Positions 24,529 through 32,487 of a DNA stretch of 64,000 nucleotides are shown one piece after another. The notes under the pieces were generated by a model. That model searched no databases. It was not told the origin of the DNA and saw nothing but the letters and a program-made list of their open reading frames with translations. The position numbers were made by a program, and so were the translations under genes. The stretch lies in contig JBMYRH010000025.1 in NCBI GenBank assembly GCA_049602155.1, forward strand, positions 14,223 to 78,222, given 5' to 3'. Source of the DNA: JBMYRH01 sp049602155 (GTDB lineage: Bacteria; Myxococcota_A; UBA9042; PHBI01; JBMYRH01). Position 1 is the first letter of the stretch. The number at the start of each line of letters is the position of its first letter.

Positions 24529-27021
24529 ATGCACGCTACGGTCCTCATCGCCGCGATTATGGGTGCCTTAGGGCCGTCCTACGGGCCGGGAGTGCACGTC
24601 CGCGAGGCGGATCTTTACGCGGAGATGCACCCAGAGTGGGGAGGCCCGGACCTGCAGCGCTTCATACGCTTAGGCGCGGTCTTTCCGGATCTGCGGAGCG
24701 GTGGCGTCGCGCTGCCAGTGAACAGCCATGAACCCTCCTTCGGCGCAGCGTTGATCGCTGTCGCGGAGGCCGATGGGACGCCGTGGAAACGCGCCTTCGC
24801 CCATGGTTATCGGCTCCACACAGCGAGCGACACGGTCGCTCAGCTCATGTATCTACCGTGGCTAAATGCTTCGAGTGACCTGCAGCAAGTGAACCTTTTC
24901 GGGCGAAAAGGGGTGAGCGCGGTCGGTGATAACGAGCTCTTCATCGAGGGCTATGGCGACCTGCACACGGGGGATCTTCAGGGGTTCGTCGACACGGCTT
25001 ACGCCTTCCTCTTTGACGCGCCTGGTGAGCTTGAGGAGGTCGTGATGTTCTTCCTTCAAGGGCTCGCCGTCGTCGCCGGAGAGGCGCTAGATACAGACGC
25101 TGTACGGGCCGCGATAGATGCATTTTGGAGCAGCGTCGAGTCGACCCTCGCCGGCCTTGACCCCGGGTTCGTCGCTGCCTTGCTCGAAGAGGCCCACACC
25201 CTCACGGTGTCCGAGGTGATAGGGCTGCTCTCGAGTGGCCTCTTCGCGGAGCTCCTCGGGAGCGTCCCTGGTACGGATGGTGAGCTCGTCGCCGACACCC
25301 ATGAGATGGCGCGCTTGGAGGCTCACCCTGCAGGTGCCGCACCGGGCGCATTCTTCTCGGCCTATGAGGACACCTTCTCCCTTGCCGCAGTGGCGATGAT
25401 GGCGGAGCCTGCTTACGACAATTGGCCTTGGTATCGCGACACCCCCATCGTCGCCGCCATCGTGCAAGGTTTCGCGCTCGGTCGCCCTGACGTCTGGGCA
25501 CATCGCCCCGAGGTCCTGATCTTCGATGCACGCTTTGAGGACGAGGCGGGGGTGCCCGTGGCGCGGGTGACTGACGCTGATGGTGGACGTCTGCGGGCCT
25601 CGAGCGAGCTGTTTTTAGCGTTCGACACAGCTCCCGTCAGCGTGACCCTTGAGGTGGTAGAGCGGCAGGGGCCCTCGTTGTCTGAGGTCGGCGCGCAGGC
25701 TGTTGTGGCATCCGCTGAGGGGGTGGTCAGCTATGGCCCCCAGCGGACATCCCTGGTGGCTGAGTTCATCCCCGACACGGATCAGCCCTCGGTTTTTGGT
25801 TACGCCATGCGTTGGCGGGTGGAGGGCGATGAGGCGCCGTTCTTGGAGACTGATTGGGTGCGCTATGCAGTCTTCGCCGACGCCCCCCTGTTTCGTGACT
25901 CCTACGCTCAGGGCGTGGCGTCCGAGCTGCCGATGCTACCAGAGCAGGAGGGCCTTCAGGCAGCCGGCCCCGGCTGGGTGAGCGGGCATACTGTTCTGCC
26001 TCAAGGGCACCGGGGGATCGCGGCGCGCGTCCACGACGGTGGGGCGCTGAGCGTGGTGGGCCACCCTGGTGGTGGGTTCATGTCGGGGCCGCTGGCGCCG
26101 GGTGCTAGGAGCCTCTGGGCGACCGCTGAGGGTTATCGAGGTGGACCGGTCGAGGTCATGGTCTTGAGTGGGCGGGGGAGTGTGTCGCGCATCGACCTGC
26201 GCGCCGTTCCCCGTGCCGATGCGCCGCTCTGGTCTCCATCCCTACAAGAGGTGTCTGTGGAGCTTGACGTGGATCACTTCGAGACGGCTCCTGCAAGCCT
26301 GAGCTTGACCCTCGTGCTTAGCGGCACCGAAGACGTCGTGGGCACGTGGGCAGGTGCCCCTCCGAGCGGACCGATAGACATCGTCTTCACGGAGTCGCTG
26401 CAAGGCGGTGCTGCCGTGGTGGTCCGTGCACAAGCGGATCTGGGGGAGGTCACTGAGGCGGATGTGTTCATGGTGGATGGCACGCCGCCGACCAGCCCAG
26501 AGGTGTCCTGGGCCGGGAACGTTTGCGTCAGCCCCTTCGAGGTGACCCTCAAGGCTGAAGACCTCGAGGCCCCAGTGGTGGGGTTCGAGGTGCGCTTGGC
26601 GCAAGGGGACTGGCAGCCCGTTGATGGAGCAGGTGACGTCAGCCTAGTCGGCGAGGGTGTGGCTGGTGTCCCCGTGACGCTCGAGGCTCGCGCTGCGAAT
26701 GCGGCGGGGTGGTGGTCGGAGGTCAGCACGACGGAGCTGTGCATCCCTGCGGATGGTGAGGTGGTCGACGCGGTGGGCGCTAAAGTCGAGGTGGCCGATA
26801 GCGCACAGGAGATGGGGCCCTCTGAGGCATCAGATGCCGATACTGGAGCGAGCCTTGATGTGCCGGAGGGCTCGGTGGCCGACACGGAGGCGGGGTGCCA
26901 CACCGGGGGTCAGAGCAGCTCCCCGTTAGGTCTCCTTGGGCCACTTCTGATGCTCCTGTCGGCAGCGCGCTCCCTAGCTCAGCGGCACCGGGCGGGTGGC
27001 CGGCTGCTCGAGCGCACCTAG
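24529..27021 (+). CDS. Zinc-dependent phospholipase C-like surface protein with MYXO-CTERM-like tail
   Basis: About 830 residues from ATG 24529. A weak signal peptide is followed by an N-terminal alpha-helical domain resembling zinc-dependent phospholipase C: GAVFPDLRSG, NSHEPSFGAAL, AFAHGYRLHTASDTVAQ, with His and Asp spaced as metal ligands. From about residue 330 onward come several Ig-like beta domains. The last 45 residues contain an acidic linker, GCHTGGQSSS, a hydrophobic helix (LGLLGPLLMLLSAARSL) and a basic end (AQRHRAGGRLLERT). This matches the Cys-helix-basic layout of MYXO-CTERM sorting tails. No sortase-like gene is in the window. The 3' end overlaps sthA by 48 bases on the opposite strand. 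Lipase activity is unproven. Confidence 0.75.
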   Translation: MHATVLIAAIMGALGPSYGPGVHVREADLYAEMHPEWGGPDLQRFIRLGAVFPDLRSGGVALPVNSHEPSFGAALIAVAEADGTPWKRAFAHGYRLHTASDTVAQLMYLPWLNASSDLQQVNLFGRKGVSAVGDNELFIEGYGDLHTGDLQGFVDTAYAFLFDAPGELEEVVMFFLQGLAVVAGEALDTDAVRAAIDAFWSSVESTLAGLDPGFVAALLEEAHTLTVSEVIGLLSSGLFAELLGSVPGTDGELVADTHEMARLEAHPAGAAPGAFFSAYEDTFSLAAVAMMAEPAYDNWPWYRDTPIVAAIVQGFALGRPDVWAHRPEVLIFDARFEDEAGVPVARVTDADGGRLRASSELFLAFDTAPVSVTLEVVERQGPSLSEVGAQAVVASAEGVVSYGPQRTSLVAEFIPDTDQPSVFGYAMRWRVEGDEAPFLETDWVRYAVFADAPLFRDSYAQGVASELPMLPEQEGLQAAGPGWVSGHTVLPQGHRGIAARVHDGGALSVVGHPGGGFMSGPLAPGARSLWATAEGYRGGPVEVMVLSGRGSVSRIDLRAVPRADAPLWSPSLQEVSVELDVDHFETAPASLSLTLVLSGTEDVVGTWAGAPPSGPIDIVFTESLQGGAAVVVRAQADLGEVTEADVFMVDGTPPTSPEVSWAGNVCVSPFEVTLKAEDLEAPVVGFEVRLAQGDWQPVDGAGDVSLVGEGVAGVPVTLEARAANAAGWWSEVSTTELCIPADGEVVDAVGAKVEVADSAQEMGPSEASDADTGASLDVPEGSVADTEAGCHTGGQSSSPLGLLGPLLMLLSAARSLAQRHRAGGRLLERT

Positions 27022-28380
27022 CGCATCGTAAGCGGCGTACTTGTAGGCCATCGAGAGCGACGGGTAGGTGAAGAGTGTCTCCAAGAAGTAGGAGATCCCT
27101 CCTCCGAGGCGCATGACAGCCTGCCCGATATGGACCAGCTCTGTGGCCTGCTCACAGATGACGTGCACCCCAAGGAGTCGATGGTCGTCACGGTGGAAGA
27201 GGAGCTTGATGAACCCATCAACGTCACCGATGACTTGACCGCGCGCGTTGTGCCGCATGTGGCTACGGCCGACGACGTATGGCACGCCCTCTTCACGCAG
27301 GGTTTGCTCGGTGGGGCCGGCGGATGCGGCCTCTGGGATGGTGTAGATGCCCGAGGCCAGGGTGTCCCAATCTGGGCAAGCAGTGTGCTCGCCGAACATC
27401 GCCGCGACTGCGGCCCTGCCTTGCTCCATTGAGGAGGAGGCGAGGGCGGGTCGCCCGATGACGTCTCCAGCGGCGAAGATGTTCGAGACCGAGGTCCGGA
27501 ATTGAGCGTCCACGATGATCTGCCCGCGCGAGTCGAGCGCGACCCCGACCTCTTGAAGGCCGAGACCTGCGGTGTTCCCTGTGCGGCCCGCCGAGACGAG
27601 CGCCTTGTCGACTGTCATCTGGCGGCCGTCTTTCAGGGTCAGGCGCAGCTGGCCGTCATAGCGCTCAAGGCGCTCGACGCCGTTATCGAGCAACAGCTCG
27701 ATGCCCGAGGCGCGCATCGCGTCCATCAGGTGGTCCGAGATCTCCTCATCCAGGAATGACAGGAGGCGCGGGCGAGACTCGATGATCTGGATCTTGACGC
27801 CAAGCGTGTCGAACACGCAGGCGTACTCCGAGCCGATGACCCCGCCGCCGATCACTGCGAGGCTCTCAGGCAGCTGATCGATCCGGAGGAACGTGTCGCT
27901 GTCGTACACGTCAGGATCGCTGAAGTCGAAACAATCGGGCTGGCGCGGGCTGCTCCCAGTCGAGAGCAAGATGAAGTCGGTCTCAAGCGCGTGTTCGCCG
28001 ACGAGGACCGTCTGCGCATCTTTGATGACACCGCGCCCGGCGAAGAGGTCGATTCCGTGGCGCTCGATGTTCTCAGTGATCTGCGCCGTCTGGCGCTCGT
28101 CTACGTGGCTCATGCGCGACATCAGCGTCTGAAGCGAACCCTGCTCTCTGTCAAAGCTCTGCGCGATGCTCTTGTAGAGCTCACGGCGCCGAAAGCCCAT
28201 CAAGTAGAGCGCCGCTTCGCGGAGTGTCTTTGAGGGGAGCGTCCCAGTGTGAACCATGGCGCCGCCCGGGCCCTCCGGGGAGACCTCCACAAGCGCCACG
28301 CGTCGCCCAAAGTATGCCGCAGCCGCGGCGGCCTTTTCGCCCGCCGGACCTCCACCAATCACTACCAAGTCATATCGCAT
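26974..28380 (-). CDS. sthA: Soluble pyridine nucleotide transhydrogenase (Si-specific)
   Basis: This 468-residue flavoprotein is of the pyridine nucleotide-disulfide oxidoreductase fold, with FAD motif VIGGGPAGEKAAAAAAYFG (residues 7-25) and NAD(P) motif VIGGGVIGSEYA (about 179-190). The GGAMVHTGTLPSKTLRE segment lacks the redox-active Cys pair of dihydrolipoamide dehydrogenase, as expected for SthA. IFAAGDVIGRPALASSSMEQGRAAV and the C-terminal dimerisation domain (THELVH-like EQATELVHIGQAVM) follow. It exchanges reducing equivalents between NADPH and NAD+ and helps balance NADPH. Its last 48 bases overlap the converging surface-protein gene. There is a 50-base gap to mrp on the same strand. 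Confidence 0.9.
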   Translation of the reverse strand: MRYDLVVIGGGPAGEKAAAAAAYFGRRVALVEVSPEGPGGAMVHTGTLPSKTLREAALYLMGFRRRELYKSIAQSFDREQGSLQTLMSRMSHVDERQTAQITENIERHGIDLFAGRGVIKDAQTVLVGEHALETDFILLSTGSSPRQPDCFDFSDPDVYDSDTFLRIDQLPESLAVIGGGVIGSEYACVFDTLGVKIQIIESRPRLLSFLDEEISDHLMDAMRASGIELLLDNGVERLERYDGQLRLTLKDGRQMTVDKALVSAGRTGNTAGLGLQEVGVALDSRGQIIVDAQFRTSVSNIFAAGDVIGRPALASSSMEQGRAAVAAMFGEHTACPDWDTLASGIYTIPEAASAGPTEQTLREEGVPYVVGRSHMRHNARGQVIGDVDGFIKLLFHRDDHRLLGVHVICEQATELVHIGQAVMRLGGGISYFLETLFTYPSLSMAYKYAAYDALGALEQPATRPVPLS

Positions 28381-28430
28381 GGTGGGAGCTTAGCGCGTCC
28401 CACCGCGAACGAAAACCAGAGGCGCCTGGT

Positions 28431-29561
28431 TCAGCTCTTCATCTGGAAGAAGTTGGAGAATTTCTCGGAGGGGTCTTCCTTCTGCGCGGCGTCGAGCGCG
28501 ATCTTCTGGGCAACGCGCTGAGCCAGGGCCAAATAAGCCGAGGCTTGAACACCAGCTGGTTCAGAGACGACGATGGGCTCACCTTTGTCGGCTGCGACCG
28601 CGGTCACGCTGTCCAGTGGCATGCGGCCTAAGACCTCAAGGTCATACTGGCTCGCATGGGCCTCGATCTGACTGCTCCCAAAGATCTCATGTGATTTTCC
28701 GCAGCCATCGCACACAAAGTTGCTCATGTTCTCGACCAACCCGAGGATCGGGGTCTTGGTCATCGTGAACATGCGGATCGCCCGGCGCACGTCGGCGAAG
28801 GCGACGTCCTGAGGCGTGGTCACGACGACCGCGCCGGAGACGGGGACGAGCTGAGCGAGGCTCAACGCCACGTCGCCGGTCCCGGGAGGCATGTCGATGA
28901 TCAGGTAGTCGAGGGGACCCCAATTCACATCTTCGATGAACTGCTGCAGGGCCTTGCCGAGCATCGGACCTCGCCAGACCACGGCCTGATCATCCTCGAG
29001 CATGAAGCCCATGGACATGATCCCCACACCGTGTCGCTTCAGCGGCAGGATCGAGGCCTTGCCGCCGTCGTTGACCACCTCGGGCTCGGCACCCTTCAGG
29101 CCAAACATGACGGGCATTGACGGCCCGTAGATGTCCGCGTCGAGGAGCCCGACATTGGCGCCGGTCTTGCTCAAGCTCAGGGCGAGGTTGGTCGCGACGG
29201 TGCTCTTACCGACGCCGCCCTTGCCAGACGCGACGGCGATCACGGCGCCGACGCCAGGGAGTCGCGCGCCCGCCTTGGTCTGTGCGGGGCCGACCGGCTT
29301 GCGGACCTCTGCGTCCATCGTGATCGTAGCGCCGTGGACCCCGATCTTGGCGAGCGCGGTCTCTACGTCGTTCTTGATTTTGTCCTTCATCGGGCACGCG
29401 GGCGTGGTCAGGACCACCCGCAGGCTCACCGCGTCTCCACTGATGGTCAGGTCTCGGATCATGTTGAGCGAGACCAAGTCGCGATTGAGGTCCGGATCCA
29501 TGACGGTCCCGAGGGCCTGTAAGACATGCTCACGATCGATGGTGCCGTGGGGTGTGCTCAT
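28431..29561 (-). CDS. mrp: Mrp/ApbC-type Fe-S cluster carrier ATPase
   Basis: This 376-residue protein starts at ATG 29561, with AGGAG about ten bases upstream; an upstream in-frame extension is Arg-rich and unlikely. The N-terminal MIP18 (DUF59) domain occupies residues 1-80 (VLQALGTVMDPDLNRDLVSLNMI, LTTPACPMKD). The deviant Walker A VASGKGGVGKSTVATNLA is near 109-126, followed by LLDADIYGPSMP, IIDMPPGTGD and VTTPQDVAFADVRRA. FVCDGCGKSHEIFG carries the CxxC used to bridge a cluster. The protein binds and transfers iron-sulfur clusters in the cytosol. It is divergent from the cysteine desulfurase gene, with 147 bases between. Confidence 0.93.
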   Translation of the reverse strand: MSTPHGTIDREHVLQALGTVMDPDLNRDLVSLNMIRDLTISGDAVSLRVVLTTPACPMKDKIKNDVETALAKIGVHGATITMDAEVRKPVGPAQTKAGARLPGVGAVIAVASGKGGVGKSTVATNLALSLSKTGANVGLLDADIYGPSMPVMFGLKGAEPEVVNDGGKASILPLKRHGVGIMSMGFMLEDDQAVVWRGPMLGKALQQFIEDVNWGPLDYLIIDMPPGTGDVALSLAQLVPVSGAVVVTTPQDVAFADVRRAIRMFTMTKTPILGLVENMSNFVCDGCGKSHEIFGSSQIEAHASQYDLEVLGRMPLDSVTAVAADKGEPIVVSEPAGVQASAYLALAQRVAQKIALDAAQKEDPSEKFSNFFQMKS

Positions 29562-29708
29562 GATGTCTTTTCTCCTGTCGCGATAGCGGTCGCGGACCAT
29601 AGGAACGCCTTGGGTCACTGTCAATCACGTGCTGCCGAGCTTGCCGGCAGAGGGGGGCGATTCTAGGCTGTGCGGCGACGCCCCTGACTCCCAAGCGAAG
29701 ACGGTACG

Positions 29709-30869
29709 ATGCCGGCACCCATATATCTCGATCACCACGCCACGACGCCCTGCGACGCTGAGGTGTTGGAAGCCATGCTGCCATGGTTTACGGAGCGCTT
29801 TGGGAATGCCTCAAGTCGGCAACACAGCTACGGACGAGATGCACGCATTGCCACGGAGATCGCCCGACGCGAGGTGGCGAGCCTGCTCTCGGCGTCCCCC
29901 CGAGACATCACCTTTACGTCGGGCGCGACAGAGGGGCTCAACTGGCTGCTCAAGGGCCTCGTCCAGCGGCGTGAGAGCCCGTCGGTCAATGTGGTCGTGT
30001 CGTCGATCGAGCACCCCGCGGTGCTCGATGTGTGCGACACCCTCGAGCGCGACGGGGTCGAGGTGCGTCGGGTGCCGGTGCCCCACACCGGGATCGTTGA
30101 TCCGGAGGAGGTCGCGGCACACCTCGATCCATGCACTGCGGCGGTCGCGGTCATGGCGGCCAATAACGAAATAGGGACCCTGCAGCCGATCGCTGCGATC
30201 GGTGAGCGATGCCGAGAGCACGGGGCGCCCCTCGTCTGTGATGCGGCGCAGGCCGGGGGCCGCATCCCAATCGACGTCGCGACCTTTGGCGCGGACGCCC
30301 TAGTGCTCTCAGGGCATAAACTCTACGGCCCCAAGGGCGTCGGAGCGGTTTGGGTGCGGCCCAGACGGCCACCCCATCGCATCACCCCGCTCATCGACGG
30401 GGGAGGCCACGAGCGTGGTCTGCGGGCCGGGACTCTCGCCGTGCCATTGCTCGTCGGGATGGGGCGCGCCTGTGCCCTCGCGACACAGGTGATGGCAGAC
30501 GAGGCGGTGCGCGTGGGCGCGCTTCGAGACACGCTCTTGGAGCTTCTTCAGGCTGGGCGACCCGACCTGCAGGTCAATGGCTCGATGACGCATCGTTTGG
30601 CCAACAACCTGAACATCTCCCTGCCAGGGATTCAGGCCGAGGAGCTCCTCACCGCATGTGGGGCGGTGATCGCGCTCTCGTCGGGGAGCGCTTGTTCCAC
30701 GGACAAGTTGGCCCCCAGCCATGTCCTCGGGGCCCTTGGGCTTGAGAAGGCTCAGGTCTTCTCTTCGCTTCGCTTTGGGCTTGGTCGTGGGACGACGCAT
30801 GACGATGTTGTACGCGCCGCAGAGGTCATCTTGGCGTACTGCGCGCGTGTCACTCCACGCTCGGCGTGA
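29709..30869 (+). CDS. Cysteine desulfurase (IscS/NifS family)
   Basis: This 386-residue PLP enzyme releases sulfur from cysteine for Fe-S clusters or thio-modification. Motifs include YLDHHATTPCDAEVLEAML at the N-terminus, GNASSRQHSYGRDA, FTSGATEGLNWLL, HPAVLD, MAANNEIGTLQPI, DAAQAGGRIPID, SGHKLYGPKGVGAVW with the PLP Lys, and ALSSGSACSTDKLAPSHVL with the catalytic Cys on a flexible loop, as in class I enzymes. No iscU, iscA or iscR follows. Placement opposite mrp suggests a reduced Fe-S assembly pair. It could instead serve tRNA thiolation. Confidence 0.92.
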   Translation: MPAPIYLDHHATTPCDAEVLEAMLPWFTERFGNASSRQHSYGRDARIATEIARREVASLLSASPRDITFTSGATEGLNWLLKGLVQRRESPSVNVVVSSIEHPAVLDVCDTLERDGVEVRRVPVPHTGIVDPEEVAAHLDPCTAAVAVMAANNEIGTLQPIAAIGERCREHGAPLVCDAAQAGGRIPIDVATFGADALVLSGHKLYGPKGVGAVWVRPRRPPHRITPLIDGGGHERGLRAGTLAVPLLVGMGRACALATQVMADEAVRVGALRDTLLELLQAGRPDLQVNGSMTHRLANNLNISLPGIQAEELLTACGAVIALSSGSACSTDKLAPSHVLGALGLEKAQVFSSLRFGLGRGTTHDDVVRAAEVILAYCARVTPRSA

Positions 30870-30879
30870 GAGTGACGTC

Positions 30880-31611
30880 TTAGTGGCCGGCGAAGAGCCT
30901 GGTCGCGAACTTGGAGTCGAGGCCAGCTTGCTCGATCTTTCGGGCCGTCGTTGGGATGTCGTAGGGGACGCGGACGTGCTCGAAGCTCTGGCTTTCGGTG
31001 TCGTACACGCCCAGGCACAGCCTGCTGTCTCGATCACGCGGCTGACCGACGGAGCCCACGTTGACGATGAACTTGGTGTCCGCCTGGACCGATAGGGGTT
31101 GGCCCGTGATGTCCTCGGCGCCGTCCTCTGTCAGGGCATAGGCGCAAGTGAGGTGACTGTGGCCAACGAAGTTCCAGGTCGGGAGCTTGTCGTAGATGGT
31201 CGAGTGCGCCGCTGCGTCATGGGTCTGGACGACGTAATAGAACCCTGAGGGGCGGAGCGGGGCAGAGTGATAGAGCCCGACGGATTGGAAAACCAATGTG
31301 TAAGGGAGGCTGTACAGCCAGCGGAAGTTGGCCTCCGAGAGCTGCTCGCGGGTCCAATAGATCGCGTCGCGTGCCGCTGCGTAATAGTAGTCCGTGTCCA
31401 TCACGCCGATGACCGCTGCGTCATGGTTCCCTAACAGCGTCGCGTTGCAGCGGGTGCGGAGAAGATCGCAGCAGGGGTTGGGATCTGCCCCGTAGCCCAC
31501 GACATCACCCAAGCAGTAGACCTGCTGAATGTCGTTGGCGTCGATCCACGCGAAGGCGGCGTTGAGCGCCTCAAGGTTCGAGTGGACATCCGAGATAAGG
31601 GCAATGCGCAT
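30880..31611 (-). CDS. Calcineurin-like metallophosphoesterase
   Basis: This 243-residue cytosolic enzyme has a complete set of metal-binding motifs: ALISDVHSNLEAL (D-x-H), VYCLGDVVGYGADP (GD), TLLGNHDAAVIG (GNHD), LYHSAPL (His) and NFVGHSHLTCA (GHSH). The family includes small diadenosine-polyphosphate, serine/threonine and nucleotide phosphatases, and the substrate is not determined by these motifs. It is 78 bases downstream of the MOSC gene on the same strand and may be the last gene of that operon. Its 3' end lies 11 bases from the desulfurase stop. Confidence 0.88.
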   Translation of the reverse strand: MRIALISDVHSNLEALNAAFAWIDANDIQQVYCLGDVVGYGADPNPCCDLLRTRCNATLLGNHDAAVIGVMDTDYYYAAARDAIYWTREQLSEANFRWLYSLPYTLVFQSVGLYHSAPLRPSGFYYVVQTHDAAAHSTIYDKLPTWNFVGHSHLTCAYALTEDGAEDITGQPLSVQADTKFIVNVGSVGQPRDRDSRLCLGVYDTESQSFEHVRVPYDIPTTARKIEQAGLDSKFATRLFAGH

Positions 31612-31689
31612 GATGCAAAACTCCGAGCGCTCAAGGTATGCCGTGAGCGAGGGCTTGCCAACCTATGACTGGGTTCGAGTCGACCTCGA

Positions 31690-32487
31690 TCAGGTGGTGC
31701 TGAGGATCTCGACCGGCTGGTCGAGCCTGAGTGTGCCCTCGCTGCGATGGATCATGTTCTGACCGAAGAGCACCGCGCCATCGACGTTTCGATAGGACGC
31801 TAAGGTCCGCAGAGGCTCCTTTCCGCCGACCCCAGTGCTGGGCTCGACGGTCGTCATCACGCATCGCGCGCAGGGCTTCACGATCTCGAAGTGAACATCA
31901 CCAATGCGGATCTCACGCCACGTGTCCTCCTCAAACGGAGCGGTGCCGGAGACGACGATGTTGGGCCGGAAGCGCGCCATCGTCACCGGCGCGTCGAGGC
32001 GACCGTTGAGGTCCTCAAGCGACGCTTCGCTGATCAACAGGAAGGGGAACCCGTCCGCGAAGCTGACCTTCGCGGGGCGCTCCGCGTAGTCGGGGTCGAC
32101 GGGGCGCTCGGTGTCTTCGGCCATGTGGACGAGCTGGCAAGGGGTCCCAAGGGCGCTCGAGAGCCACTTGGCGCTCTCAGCTCCGACGCTGACCCCAGAC
32201 ACGGTCTCGCCCCAGATCACGACTGGGCGCGATGAAGCGGACGCTGGAGGTCTCACAATGAGGTCTGGATGGCCTGGGTAGCTGAGGCGAAGTTGCCCCG
32301 CCATGTGCACGACGCTCAAGAGGGCCATGTGTGGGTCTTTGCGCTGGGTCATGAAGGCGCCTTGCGCGTCGACGACCATGAAGCGGCGGTCCTCAGCGAA
32401 GCCGAAGCTGTCCACGGGCCAGTGCTCAACAGAGAGGCCCGCCGCCGATTTAACGGGGTAGACGTGGAGTGCCGAGACGCGGATCAC
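31690..32487 (-). CDS. MOSC-domain protein (YcbX-like)
   Basis: This 265-residue protein starts at a GTG overlapping the upstream stop (GTGA, 32484-32487). The MOSC N-terminal barrel is visible from IRVSALHVYPVKSAAGLSVEHWPV, then DRRFMVVDAQGAFMTQRKDP. The MOSC core holds FADGFPFLLISEASLEDLNGRL, RFRPNIVVSG and KPCARCVMTTVEPSTG, whose Cys is the family's Mo/S-binding position. E. coli YcbX, with this layout plus a 2Fe-2S domain, reduces N-hydroxylated compounds with molybdenum cofactor; the ferredoxin domain is absent here. Context with an SDR and a GT-C-like protein does not show a shared pathway. Confidence 0.88.
   Translation of the reverse strand: MIRVSALHVYPVKSAAGLSVEHWPVDSFGFAEDRRFMVVDAQGAFMTQRKDPHMALLSVVHMAGQLRLSYPGHPDLIVRPPASASSRPVVIWGETVSGVSVGAESAKWLSSALGTPCQLVHMAEDTERPVDPDYAERPAKVSFADGFPFLLISEASLEDLNGRLDAPVTMARFRPNIVVSGTAPFEEDTWREIRIGDVHFEIVKPCARCVMTTVEPSTGVGGKEPLRTLASYRNVDGAVLFGQNMIHRSEGTLRLDQPVEILSTT

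Noticed and set aside
28431..29624. Longer Mrp with 21 extra N-terminal residues
   Set aside because: The extension is Arg-rich and the ATG at 29561 has a good AGGAG site and the expected family N-terminus.
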